Assembly (NCBI GenBank): GCA_037127255.1
Contig: JBANSL010000004.1
Location: forward strand, 4,216,001-4,280,000
Origin: Persicaria tinctoria
Lineage: Eukaryota > Streptophyta > Magnoliopsida > Caryophyllales > Polygonaceae
Length of the DNA stretch: 64,000 bases
Reading direction: 5' to 3'
The first letter of the stretch is position 1, and every line of letters begins with the position of its first letter. This document shows positions 43,430-54,535 of the stretch, one piece after another. A program made the translations under genes and the position numbers. The notes below the pieces were generated by a model. That model worked only from the letters and a program-made list of their open reading frames with translations, was not told the DNA's origin and did no database searches.

Positions 43430-45437
43430 TCAAATATTGTCTGACCCTCCCAAGTGTGTAAACTTCTGCTTTGTGATGCAAGAGGTCCAGACAATTCCCA
43501 GATAGATTACTACTTGGCCCTTTTTATTAATAATAAAGTGCATGTAGATGCACAGAGAATGCTGCTTCTCCTTCCGACCAAAAAAAAAAGATAGAGAATG
43601 TACAAATGAATTTACCTTGACATGAGTGCTAGGAAATTGGGAGGTTCGTAGCGTTTCCTGAGTTTCATCACCTGGACTTCGCTTGGGCTTACTCAAGATA
43701 AGAGTTGTCTGGTCCAGATTAGCAGCTGTTGATGTTATACGATAACCCTTGTCCCAGCGCTTATGGATGCCCTCACTTGGATACACAAAATCTAGCTCAA
43801 CAACCTACATGATACCAAAACCAACCAAACAACAGAAGCAGTCAATGGTGATGAAACATATTTCCAAAAGATCAAAAAAATAGATTATGGGTCCAAATAT
43901 TAGAAGCAAGATTAATTAAAGAAAAATTAAGAGACATAAATAAAAAGGTAGATAAGCTGAACCTGATCGCTGAAGCCAGCATTGCGGGACATAACAACAC
44001 CCCATCTGGATCCAGCAATAGCCATTGAAGTCACATGGAATCCTTCCCGCCATTTTTTATTTATCCACTTGAAGGGGAAAGATTAATCGAATGAATAAAT
44101 CCCGATCATGTGCATCCACCTTGTGCAAGAATGAAGGAGACAATTCATAGGTTTGACTTGTGAAGCCAGTGCCAGCGTCCATGACTACCACCCACAGGTT
44201 AGAACAAGATGAAACAGAGCTTATGAGCAAGCCATCTCCTTTCCCTTTTTCCACATGTTGTGTCAATCTAGTGTCAGCAACATTATAATGATACCTAGCA
44301 ACATTTGAAGTACAGAATTATTTCAGCAACAAAAGGCAAATGCGAATGAATTGATGCACACATGACTTGTGTGATAGAAAACAACTTAATATTGGGTACT
44401 AAAATCATCAGCTGAATAAGTCAACAAAACTTACCTCTGCTTCATAGGCCGCCTAGCATTGTAAATTGAGATCCACTGTGTAGCAGGAACTCCCAAACGC
44501 ACCCTCTTCTTTGCTTGCTCATCACCGTCTCCCTCGTCACTTAATCTACTACGCTTGTTCCCAACCTGGATGAAAAACGGGTAAGGAGACTCATTAAAGA
44601 GGTTTCATTCTATTTGAGGAAAGGAATTACCACATGCTGGATTACCTTTTGTGCGCCATCAGTGTTTAGGGGCCTCACAGCTGGATTTGGTCCAATTAAT
44701 CCATCAAACAGTGATATCAACTTGGAATAGTTGGGTTCTTCATCAAATTTAATATTCACCACAACTTCAACAAATTGCTTAAGTGGTTGAGGGCAGAAAT
44801 AACACATGGCTTCAGCAGGGGTACTCATCTTGTTCTTGCAAACTAGGAATGATTTATTGTCACCCTTAACAATGAAAAAGTGAAGATGATATAATCAATT
44901 ATCCCCCTATATGTGGTGGCAGGAAACACTAATCAGGAAAAAGAGAACTTCTCGTGTACCTGATATCCTTGCCAAGGCAACCTGCCTTTGTGGAGAAAAA
45001 TCAGAGTGTATGCAAGAGATTCCAAATCATCTCTTCTGCTTTCAGTTCTTCCTAAATGAGCATGCACACTGGCATAACGTACAGTACCCAAGACAAGCAT
45101 AAGAGATTCAGAATCCAAGACAAGATCTTGTCTCGGATATATCCCAAGTAATTACAGGACTGTTAACGTATCCCACCTAAACAAATCAGGGCGCTGATCA
45201 TATTCAACATGATGGCCACTAGAAACATCCCTCCATTTTGTTGCTGCAATTTAAGTAAATCATTAACTCGTTAAGAAAGGAAGCAATGGAAAATGCAAAG
45301 AAAGAAAAAGAAAAACGAAGAAATGGTAATATGGCATGTAGTTACCTAGTCCAAGGTCAACAAGAAACAGCTTTTTCTCTTGAGGTGTAGATGGTTGACC
45401 AAGCAAGAAATTTTCTGGCTTTACATCGCCATGCACG
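43430..45437 (-). pseudogene. Casein kinase 1/HD16-like gene, copy B (partial)
   Basis: On the minus strand the exon blocks run [20 protein letters not shown] (catalytic loop), [132 protein letters not shown] and VVELDFVYPSEGIHKRWDKG. This is most of the C-terminal half of an HD16/EL1-like kinase. Relative to copy A, the acceptor before GTVRYAS is damaged (CTTGTCTT replaces GTAAACAG). The exon EWIMEQWEKN, present in copy C, is missing here. The 5' side is cut by a hAT-like repeat at 45438 and the 3' side by copia DNA. Confidence 0.8.
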
Positions 45438-46197
45438 CAGGCCCGTGCCAAGGGGTGGTTCAGGTGGATCAGTCGAACAGGGCCCCCAAATTTTAAGGGC
45501 CCAATAACGTTTTACTGTTTTAGTTTTAGTTTAAAAATAACAAAAGCTGCTAATGGAACATGTAACCAGCGTGGTCCACTGGCTTGGCTGCCCAACAACT
45601 TTTTCCTTGCTTTGCCTTCTCCAGCGTTCGAATCCCAACAACAGCATCATGTATCTTTTTTTTTTTATTTTGTGTAATTTGCTCTCTTTTTTCTTTCATA
45701 AAATCATAAAGAATATGTAGTAATATTCTTAATGTAAATATTTTTTTTTCATTAAAAATTACTGGACTTTCCCCAAAATAATAAAAAAAATTAGTGAACT
45801 TATTACGAAATTCATATAAAAAATCTAAGAAAATCATATTTTTTATCGTGTTTAAAAAATCATTCATAACCATTTTATATTTAAAAGAATATTCAAAGGC
45901 TTCAAAATTTTAACTTATTCCTATTTTGATTAATTTAATGTACATAACGTTGATTTTGAATTACAACACTCCTTACAATTGATCCTTGGCGTTTTGATAT
46001 CTTTTTATGCTTTTGTAAATATAAATAGGGTCATTGTTGATTTTTTAAAATAAAAACATAATTATATATTTTTTATAATAGAAAAACAATTTACATAATG
46101 CTACTTAAAAAAAAAAGATAAGACCGTTAGCACACTATATAAATAAGGTCTAATTATTTTTTTGCACAGGGCCCCCAAAAGTATCCGCACGGCCCTG
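45438..46197. mobile_element. hAT-like non-coding element in kinase copy B
   Basis: The ends are CAGGCCCGTGCC and the inverse GCACGGCCCTG. CAGGGCCCCCAAA occurs near both ends in the same orientation (45478 and 46167). The interior is AT-rich. The 8-mers outside do not match, so the boundary or superfamily is uncertain. It cuts the kinase catalytic-loop exon. Confidence 0.5.
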
Positions 46198-46574
46198 GTG
46201 ATTCATGGTCTCAAATCAGAAGGTTGGGTGTGACTGTGAGTGCATGGATTTGGAATGTGTTCCAATCCGGATACCGGATTCATTCATATACCCATTGCAA
46301 CCCTATACCTTACCCATACTAATCACGGCCTAAGAGCTTACTACCAGCATTACCTCACACAAAAATCCATTGGCAAAAGATGCATTCTGAACATGACTCA
46401 CATTTCATCTACATTAGGGTGGTAAATCTTATTAATGAATCTAATTGACGGAGATTTATAGGGATAAGCATCTGAAAGCTCAACACTTATCCTCCACACA
46501 CCCTCTTGATAGGGACCTGCCACAACAAGCTCTTAAGTCAGTGAATTATGAAGCTACAAACACTCTCATAGCTT

Positions 46575-46849
46575 TGAACTCGATCCGATTGATCTGATCC
46601 GAACTCGTTCGACATTCGAATAATTGATAAAAAAAAAGTTTGGATCCGAGACCGACCGAACCGATCCGATCCGAGTTAAGCCCGAACCCGAAAGCAATCT
46701 GAACCCAGTAATAACCCGAACCCGGTTATATCCGAATGGACCGATCCGAAATCAACCCGAAACCCGAAATTGCCCGACCCGAACATATCCGAAATCCGAA
46801 ATTACCCAATCCCGATTATACCCGACACCCGAAATAAATCAAACCCGAT
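46575..46849 (+). repeat. CCCGAA-type degenerate repeat, copy 1
   Basis: Dense ACCCGA/TCCGAAA units follow the lead-in CGTTCGACATTCGAATAATT and TTTGGATCCGA. The same order is found at 52843-53095, so this is a copy of a dispersed element and not random simple sequence. It is broken at 46850 by the copia LTR. Confidence 0.75.
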
Positions 46850-48465
46850 TGTGAGATCATGAGATTGATTTTAATGTCCTCCTTGAGGGTTTCCATTCAT
46901 TGATATAACATATATATAGGTTACAAAGGTATTGGGCCTTAACGGGCTTTCAGCCCACTATACAATAGGAGACCTATGTAATCTATCAAACCCCCGCATT
47001 CGAAACGGGAGGGGTCCGTACAGTGAGACTGGAACGAAAATCAATAAATAACTGTCTAGGTAAACCCTTGGTGAATATATCAGCGTACTGATAAGAGGAC
47101 GGGACATGTAGAACGCGGACATGTCCAATGGCAACCTTGTCCCTGACGAAGTGGAGATCAAGCTCAATGTGCTTCGTGTGTTGATGCTGGACTGGGTTGC
47201 TAGCCAGGTAGACGGCGGAGACGTTGTCAGTGTAGACCAGAGTGGCCTTCTGCAAGGGGCATCGTAGCTCAAGCAGGAGATTGCAGAGCCAAGAGTACTC
47301 GGAGACAACGTTGGCAACACCCCTGTATTCGGCTTTAGCGCTGGAGCGAGACACGACGGACTGACGCTTGGCTGACCAAGACACAAGAGTGTCATTGAGG
47401 AAGACACAGTAACCAGAAGTGGAGCGACGTGTGTCTGGACAACCACCCCAATCCGCATCAGTGTAAGCCACAAGATCAAGCTTAGAGGAAGGAGTGATGG
47501 TGGTGCCGAGCTCGAGGGTGCCGCTGATGTACCGAATGATCCGCTTCAAAGCCTGAAAGTGAGGTTCCCTAGGGGCATGCATGAACAAGCAGATCTACTG
47601 GACGGCGTAATTGATATCAGGCCTGGTGAAAGTGAGATACTGAAGAGCACCAGCGAGGCTCCTGTACAGTGTTGGATCGTCAACCAAAGAACCAGAATGA
47701 GCACTGAGCTTGTTGGATGTATCGACTGGGGTCGCGACGGGATTGCAGTTGACCTTCTTAGCCCGAGCAACAATCTCAGCAGCATATTTACTCTATGAGA
47801 GAAACAAACCAGACGCATGCCGCTGAACAGCGACTCCCAAGAAGTAAGACAACTGACCTAGATCAGACATGGCGAATTCCGCACTCAACTGCGAGATTAT
47901 GGATGTCCGAAGAGCATCAGAAGAGGCGGTGAGAATGATGTCGTCGACATAAAGCAGCAAGAATGCCAAGTCTGAGCCTCTGCGATAGATAAACAGAGAC
48001 GTATCTGAACGGCTGCCAGTGAAACCAAAACGCATCAGATGAAAGGCAAAACACTTAAACCATGCCCGCGGAGCCTGTTTCAGACCATAAAGAGAGCGCT
48101 TGAGGAGACAGACATGCTTTGGACGCTCAGCATCAGCAAACCCCGGCGGCTGAAACATGTAAACTGTCTCGTTCAGATGACCATGCAGAAAGGCGTTCTT
48201 GACATCTAACTGACGGATGGCCCAGTTGCGCGACAGAGCCAGACTCAGGACTACTCGGATAGTGGCAGGCTTGACCACATGGCTGAAGGTCTCATCACAA
48301 TCAATACCTGCCTGCTGAGATCTACCGTTCACCACAAGACGGGCCTTGTAGCGCTCCAACGTCCCATCAGAGCGGAACTTGTGACGAAAGAGCCACATAC
48401 AGCGAATGACGTTCGCCTCAGGAGGGCAAGGAACAAGAACCCAAGTATCATTCTTCGTAAGGGCG
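46850..48465 (-). pseudogene. copia fragment, left arm of an inverted pair
   Basis: On the minus strand the order is RT (ALTKNDTWVLVP, FRHKFRSDGTLERYKARLVV, QLDVKNAFLHGH, LLYVDDIIL), then RNase H (TDADWGGCPDTRRSTSGYC, RSSAKAEYRG), then a 139-bp LTR at 46850-46988. Stops occur in the RT/RNase H link (FLS|SKYAA) and before CLFMHAPRE. The N-terminal polyprotein is absent. The fragment ends abruptly at 48465, where it meets the oppositely oriented copy. Confidence 0.85.
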
Positions 48466-50164
48466 CCTACCGCCCATAACCCCTCCCTGGCGGCGCCCGC
48501 CGCAACACTCGTCGCCTTTGACCCGCCCGCCGCTTCTTCCCCTTGCTTAGCCCCTCTTGCCCCCATCCTTCCCGACTCCCATTCACCCTCTGCCCCCACC
48601 CAGACCTCCCTCTCCCCCGTTCCCGCCTCCCACAAAACAGCCCTCCTCGACCCGAATTGGCATGCGGCTATGCTCGACGAATACAGGGCCCTTACGAAGA
48701 ATGGTACTTGGGTTCTTGTTCCTCGCCCTCCTGAGGCGAACGTCATTCGCTGTATGTGGCTTTTTCGTCACAAGTTCCGCTCTGATGGGACGTTAGAGCG
48801 CTGCAAGGCCTGTCTTGTGGTGAACGGTAGATCTCAGCAGGCCGTTATTGATTTTGATGAGACCTTCAACCCTGTGGTCAAGCCTGCCACTATCCGAGTG
48901 GTCCTGAGTCTGGCTCTGTCGCGCAACTGGGCCATCCATCAGTTAGATGTCAAGAACGTCTTTCTGCATGGTCATCTGAACGAGACAGTTTACATGTTTC
49001 AGCCGCCGGGGTTTACTGATGATGAGCGTCCAAAGCATGTCTGTCTCCTCAAGCGCTCTCTATATGGTCTGAAACAGGCTCCGCGGGCGTGGTTCCAGCG
49101 TTTTGCCTCTCATCTGCTCCGTTTGGGTTTCACTGGCAGCCGTTCAGATACGTCTCTGTTTATCTATCGCAGAGGCTCAGACTTGGCATTCTTGATGCTT
49201 TATGTCGACGACATCATTCTCACCGCCTCTTCTGATGCTCTTCGGACGTCGATAATCTCGCAGTTGAGTGCGGAATTTGCCATGTCTGATTTGGGTTAGC
49301 TGTCTTACTTCTTGGGAGTTGCTGTTCAGCGGCATGCGTCTGGACTGTTTCTCTCACAAAGTAAGTATGCTGCAGAGATTGTTGCTCGGGCTAAGATGGT
49401 CAACTGTAATCCCGTCGCGACCCCAGTCGATACATCCAACAAGCTCATTGCTCATTCTGGTCCTTTGGTTGACGATCCCACACTGTACAGGAGCCTCGCT
49501 GGTGCTCTTCAGTATCTCACTTTCACCAGGCCTGATATCAGTTACGCCGTTCAACAGATCTGCTTGTTCATGCATGCCCCTAGGGAACCTCACTTTCAGG
49601 CTTTGAAGCGGATCATTCGGTACATCAGCGGCACCCTCGAGCTCGGCACCACCATCACTCCTTCCTCTAAGCTTGATCTTGTGGCTTACACTGATGCGGA
49701 TTGGGATGGTTGTCCAGACACACGTCGCTCCACGTCTGGTTACTGTGTCTTCCTCAATGACACTCTTGTATCTTGGTCAACCAAGCGTCAGTCTGTCGTG
49801 TCTCGCTCCAGCGCTGAAGCCGAATACAGGGGTGTTGCCAACGTTGTCTCCGAGTGCTCTTGGCTCCGCAATCTCCTGCTTGAGCTACGATGCCCCTTGC
49901 AGAAGGCCACTCTGGTCTACACTGACAACGTCTCCGCCGTCTACCTGGCTAGCAACCCAGTCCAGCATCAACGCATGAAGCACATTGAGCTTGTTCTCCA
50001 CTTCGTCAGGGACAAGGTTGCCATTGGACATGTCCGCGTTCTACATGTCCCGTCCTCTTATCAGTACGCTGATATATTCACCAAGGGTTTACCTAGATAG
50101 TTGTTCATTGATTTTCGTTCCAGTCTCACTGTATGGACCCCTCCCGTTTCGACTGCGGGGGGTT
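48466..50164 (+). pseudogene. copia fragment, right arm of an inverted pair
   Basis: On the plus strand, a Pro/Ala-rich linker (AHNPSLAAPAATLVAFDPPA) leads into LDPNWHAAMLDEYRALTKNG, the RT (QLDVKNVFLHGH, LKRSLYGLKQAPRAW, LYVDDIIL) and RNase H (TDADWDGCPDTRRSTSGYC, RSSAEAEYRG). A single TAG at 49297-49299 interrupts the frame where the left arm reads Gln (LGQLSYF). From about 48687 to the LTR it mirrors the left arm. It carries an extra 221 bp at its 5' side that the left arm lacks. Confidence 0.87.
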
Positions 50165-50460
50165 TGATAGATTACATAGGTCTTAATATTGTATAGTGGG
50201 CTAAAAGCCCATTAAGGCCCAATACCTTTGTAATCTATATATATATGTTATATCAATGAATGAAAACCCTCAAGAGGACTTTACATCAATTATATCATTC
50301 TACATGGTATCACAACCTTTTCTTCCTCACAGAACCCTAATTTGATCCTTCCACCCCACCCCTCTTCTTCCGCCGCCGGCGTCGTCCCCTCGCCTCACCG
50401 GCCTCGCCGCCCTCCTCCTCCCTGTCCTGCCTTGCCGCCGCTCCAATTGGAATTCCACGG
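50165..50460 (+). mobile_element. copia LTR followed by a primer-binding site and leader
   Basis: The 140-bp LTR (TGATAGATTAC...ATTCTACA) matches the one at 46850-46988. It is followed directly by TGGTATCACAACC (50305), which resembles the initiator-Met tRNA primer site TGGTATCAGAGC, and by a Pro/Leu-rich leader up to about 50460. So one LTR has RNase H sequence on its left and PBS/leader on its right. Confidence 0.75.
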
Positions 50461-50519
50461 TCAACCTCTCTCTCGCCTCTTGCTAATTAGTTAACAAATT
50501 AGCCCTTGCTAATTACTCT

Positions 50520-52250
50520 TTGTTATTTGATTGCACCAATCACCACGGTGATGTAGGAGGAAATCGAGTATGCAAAATTTAAATATAAATAGCAGTGGGA
50601 AGTCAGGATCGATCCACGAGGAAGCGTGTCAGCGGATCCTAGGTAGTGGAGTAATCTCACGGAAGTCGACAACAGGAGTCCTAGATCTCGAGTACAGCAA
50701 CTCGACAAAAGATCGGACAGTCGAACACAACGCAGCAGCAAGCACAGGGTGGTGGTCGATCTCGACCAGGGGCTACTCGAGATCGAGTAGGGTCCTTGTC
50801 GACGTCGGCTTGGTTTGGTCGAGTACCTGCACACAGAAGCTACAACGACTTGGGTCGAAGATCAGTGGTCGAGATCGAGGAGTGCTATTCGATCTCGAGG
50901 AAAACAGAAACTAAAACGAGAGAAAATAAAGTAAAGGCAATTGCTTTGGGATTTCGAACTAAACTGTATGAAAAAGGACTTCCAAGATTGGGGTTTGCAA
51001 CAACAATAACCAAGCATGCATAAGGCAGAAATAAAACAGATAATCATGTGAATCGCATCAAAGGACTAAGCTTTCGCCTTTTCCAACAATTAGACAACTC
51101 TTTCAAGAAACCCTAATTGTCTCTACCGATTTTATGTTTACAATCCAAGTTGTTAGCATGGACCTCCATTAGATGGGTAATAAACACATAACAAGTAGCA
51201 GATGCTTAAAACATGATAAAGGTCGGATCTTTACCTCAAACATGCAGGGCTATCGTCGGGCTCGCCCCAACCCTAGAAGTGGGTGGACTACTCGCGCTTC
51301 ATCGCCATCTCAGACATTGATTGAAAGGAAATAACTTGCATTAAACCAAACTGTAGAAAGTACAACCGAACAAAGCCTACTTGCTCTCGCTCCTTTGCTC
51401 CACTCGGCCTCACTTTCTCTCTCTACTACTACTTCTCCTACTGAAATTGAATGATGTGTGTTGGAATGAATAAAACTCAACCCCCTAAGGCTTTATTTAT
51501 AGGTTTCTAATCCTTGCTACTCAAGGATAGAAACATCTATCTATATCTAAAACTATATCTAAAAAGCTTAATGATAAATAAAAGCAATTAAGGAATTAAA
51601 TCTAAAAAGGAAATAATATCTAAAAGTCTTAAGTGGATAAATCTTCTTTTTCCATGATGTATCTTGATAGATCGGATAGAACTATGCAACCTTCGGCTCC
51701 AAGGATTCCCAACCTGAGTAGGATAGATCAAAACGCGTTACGCGACTTTTGGAGGCTTCCTCGATCTCGAGTAGAAGTGTCGTCGACTGGGCTGGCTCGG
51801 CGTTTCGGGTTGCTGGTCTTCGACAGGCTCGGACTTGGCTCACAGGCTTGGTCGATCTCGAGTGCCTCTCGTCGATCTCGAGTTGGGTGGCCTTGTCGAC
51901 TAGGTCTTCTCGGCAGCGTCGGGTAGATCTTCTCGATGTGCGCGGTCCTGGCTCCCCAGCTTTGTCGATCTCGAGTAACATAACTCGATCTCGAGTAAAG
52001 TGTAACCCGACATGTTCTCGTCCTCGGCTTCTCGATCAGCTCTGTCCTCGACCAGGCACTTTTGGTCGATCTCGAGTAAATCTACTCGATATCGAGTAAA
52101 TCTCTCAACTTTCTACTATGTTCTTAAAACGCACTTTTCCGAGTCCTCGTTTGTCGGATTGACGCATATGACCATGCGTTGGAAAGCTCTTTTCGAGGGA
52201 TACAACTCTCATGAAGACATCAAAGCTTGATTCAGAATGATGAATACCGA
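50520..52250. other. Unclassified repeat with clustered CTCGAG sites
   Basis: No coherent protein is encoded. Two clusters (50620-50910 and 51760-52105) are full of TCGATCTCGAGTA-type motifs. Between them lies sequence including AAACCCTAATTGTCTC and a TATA-like TTTATTTATAGG. CACCACGGTGATGTAGGAGG and CAGTGGGAAGTCAGGATCGA at the left resemble leader DNA of large gypsy-type elements. I infer a degenerate LTR-retroelement part, with low certainty. Confidence 0.4.
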
Positions 52251-52604
52251 AAAATGGCATTTTCTCCAGCTGCACCATCCTTAGCTTCTCCATGAGTTTC
52301 CTTTAAGCTCCAAAGTGCATCCGATTTCTGCGAAATATAACAAAAACTTGTGTAGACCTCCATATATTGCAAATAAACATATACTACACAGATTATGTAC
52401 TATTCTAACCCAAATGTATGAAATGAATGCAGAAAACGATATAAAAGTAACTATAAAACATGGCAAATTAGGCTCACAACACACGGCCACCATCCCCACA
52501 ACCTCTCTCTCACCTTTTTTTTTATTTCTCCAAAAAAAAAACACCGATTATATCCGAAACTAACAAAAATCTTATCATTTTCCCTAAAATACTCAAAAGC
52601 AATA

Positions 52605-52842
52605 ACTAGATCTTGGCCTACAATGTCACAGGGCATGTTGTATCCCTAGATCAATCTTGGCCTACAACTCCTCAAAAGCAATAAACTTCGACCTACGTTG
52701 CTTGAACTGCAACACTTGGAGAGTTCGGACCTAAGCTTAAATGTGTTTTTCATGAAAATCCCAGAGTTCATTAGTTCTTTGAGCAAGTTGAAACTCTTTG
52801 ATGTTCCGGCTGCTGGATTTTATGGTAAGATTCCTCCTCACC
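52605..52842 (+). pseudogene. Short RLP gene fragment
   Basis: The frame LELQHLESSDLSLNVFFMKI and FYGKIPPH is nearly identical to RLP1 positions 12430-12640. The left edge is scrambled: CTAGATCTTGGCCTACA occurs first, then ATGTCACAGGGCATGTTG, then ATCTTGGCCTACAACTCC, so a small piece is repeated out of order. The right edge joins a CCCGAA repeat at 52843. It is not functional. Confidence 0.85.
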
Positions 52843-53095
52843 CGTTCGACACCCGAATAATTGAAAAAAAAGTTTGGATCCGAAACCGACCAACCCGAGT
52901 TAAGCCCGAACCGGAAAGCAATCCGAACCCAGTAATAACCCGAACTCGATTATATCTGAATGGGCCGACCCGAAATCAACAAAAACCGAAATTTCCCGAC
53001 CCGAACATATCCGAAACCCAAAATAACTCAAACCCGATTATTTCCGAAACCAACAAAAATGTTATCATTTTCCCTAAAATACTCAAAACAATCTA
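52843..53095 (+). repeat. CCCGAA-type degenerate repeat, copy 2
   Basis: CGTTCGACACCCGAATAATT and AGTTTGGATCCGAAACCGAC open the array, matching copy 1 at 46575. It closes with ACAAAAATGTTATCATTTTC...ACTCAAAA. The same closing sequence is present before the RLP fragment (52561-52600), so the fragment lies between two copies of this element. Confidence 0.75.
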
Positions 53096-53163
53096 AGTAT
53101 TTGATTACTTAATAATGAATGGTAATATTATCATGCATATATTATAATTAAATATAATTTTGT

Positions 53164-53357
53164 ACTCCATCCATGAAAAAGAGTCACTTTTAGCATTTTT
53201 AAGACACTAAAACTACATAAATATCAATTTTTGGTTATTTTTATAATTTTGTAGTTATGAGTAATAAATATGAAATTAATATTGAAAAAATAATATTTTA
53301 TATAATTTTGAGTTTTTAAAAAAAGTTCTAAAAAGTGAAAAGACTCACATGTAGTAT
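53164..53357. mobile_element. Decayed Stowaway-like MITE
   Basis: CTCCATCCATGAAAAAGAGT on the left and AAAGTGAAAAGACTCACATG on the right are partly inverted. The interior ATAATATTTTATATAATTTT is Stowaway-like. The right TIR is poor. Confidence 0.4.
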
Positions 53358-53439
53358 TGATTAAGAATTGATAAACATTAGCTTAATCTATACAGAAGGA
53401 TAAATATCTCATAGATAAAAAAAATTGATTTGTTTTATC

Positions 53440-54210
53440 CAATATAATTCTTGCGGGTTCGATTTGACTAAACCCAATTCAACTAAAACCGTTGTGGCCG
53501 AAACCCAATTCATCAGAACCCGTTTAGATCGAAACCCGATTTACTCGAATCCGTTTAGACCGAAACCCGATTTGCCCGAACTGAATAGGACCCGAAAACC
53601 CGATTGTATTCGATAAAATAATGCCCGAATAAACCCGACCCGAACCCGATCGGACCCGAATTGTCATCGCACCCGATATCAACCCGAGTCCGATATGACC
53701 CGAAACCGAATAACCCGACTCGAACCCGACCCGGCTCGACTCGCCCGATTGCCACTTCTAGCCAAAATACCAAATTCTGTTACAACTTGTCTTGAACAAA
53801 ACCGAAGAAGAAAGTATTTATACGGTAGAGTTCGATTTGGGCTGGCAAAACCCGACCCGAATCCGAAAACCCGACCCGGTCGACTCGAAATCGATTATTC
53901 TGAACACCGACACAACCCGTCCATTTTGGACCCGAAATCCGAATGAACCGAACCCGATTAACCCGAAACCCATTAAGACCCGAACCCGTTATAACCGAAA
54001 CCCGAAATAACCCGAACTTTAAGCTACAATCTAGTAAATTTTTTTAAATGAATATTGAAATAATGAAAACCCGAGACACTCGAAACCCGATACAACCGAA
54101 ACCCGAATCCGACCCAACCGATTGACCAAATTATTAGACATTATCCAAAACTCGAAACCCGACTAACCGAACCCAAACCCGACCCGACCCGCCCGGTTGC
54201 CACCTCTAGT
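53440..54210 (+). repeat. Long CCCGAA-type degenerate array
   Basis: About 0.77 kb consists mostly of ACCCGA, CCCGAAA and CCGAACCCGA units with interruptions, among them a 49-bp stretch also found at 18577. Open frames across it (Arg/Pro/Asn-rich) are compositional. It ends 20 bp before the conserved upstream block of RLP3. Confidence 0.8.
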
Positions 54211-54237
54211 CTCTGAGTGTGGAAGAACGAAGAACAC

Positions 54238-54254
54238 TTGACTCTTGTGTTGAC
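54238..54254 (+). promoter_or_regulatory. W-box pair upstream of RLP3
   Basis: TTGACT occurs at 54238 and 54250 within the conserved block shared with the RLP2 promoter, about 285 bp upstream of the RLP3 start. Confidence 0.45.
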
Positions 54255-54480
54255 TTCGAGTCTCCTTCATACTTCACCAATCACCATATGCCATCAAATC
54301 CATTGAATCTTTAAAAAATCACTTTTTAAAAGTAAATCTTTACCTAAACTAATTCCGCGTAGTGAATGTACATAAAGAAAACCAAAAAGCAAGTTTGTTT
54401 GCCTTTTTTGTGTTCAAACATACCAATGTAAAGAAACACATTCCAAGTAAATGTAAATAAAGAAAATCTATAATAAGCTG

Positions 54481-54487
54481 TATATAT
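54481..54487 (+). promoter_or_regulatory. Putative TATA box of RLP3
   Basis: TATATAT lies 50-55 bp before the start codon, within a 195-bp block (54311-54505) that is related to the RLP1 upstream region and missing from RLP2. Confidence 0.5.
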
Positions 54488-54535
54488 TGAACATAGACAT
54501 ACACGAGAAAATATGTACTTGCAAATTTACAACAC

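Noticed and set aside
51633..52099. ORFs in the CTCGAG-rich stretch
   Set aside because: Overlapping open frames on both strands come from the GC-rich repeat motif. No protein family is recognisable.
53425..54010. Arg/Pro/Asn-rich ORFs in the CCCGAA arrays
   Set aside because: They follow from the repeat composition in any frame, with no domain, start context or conservation.
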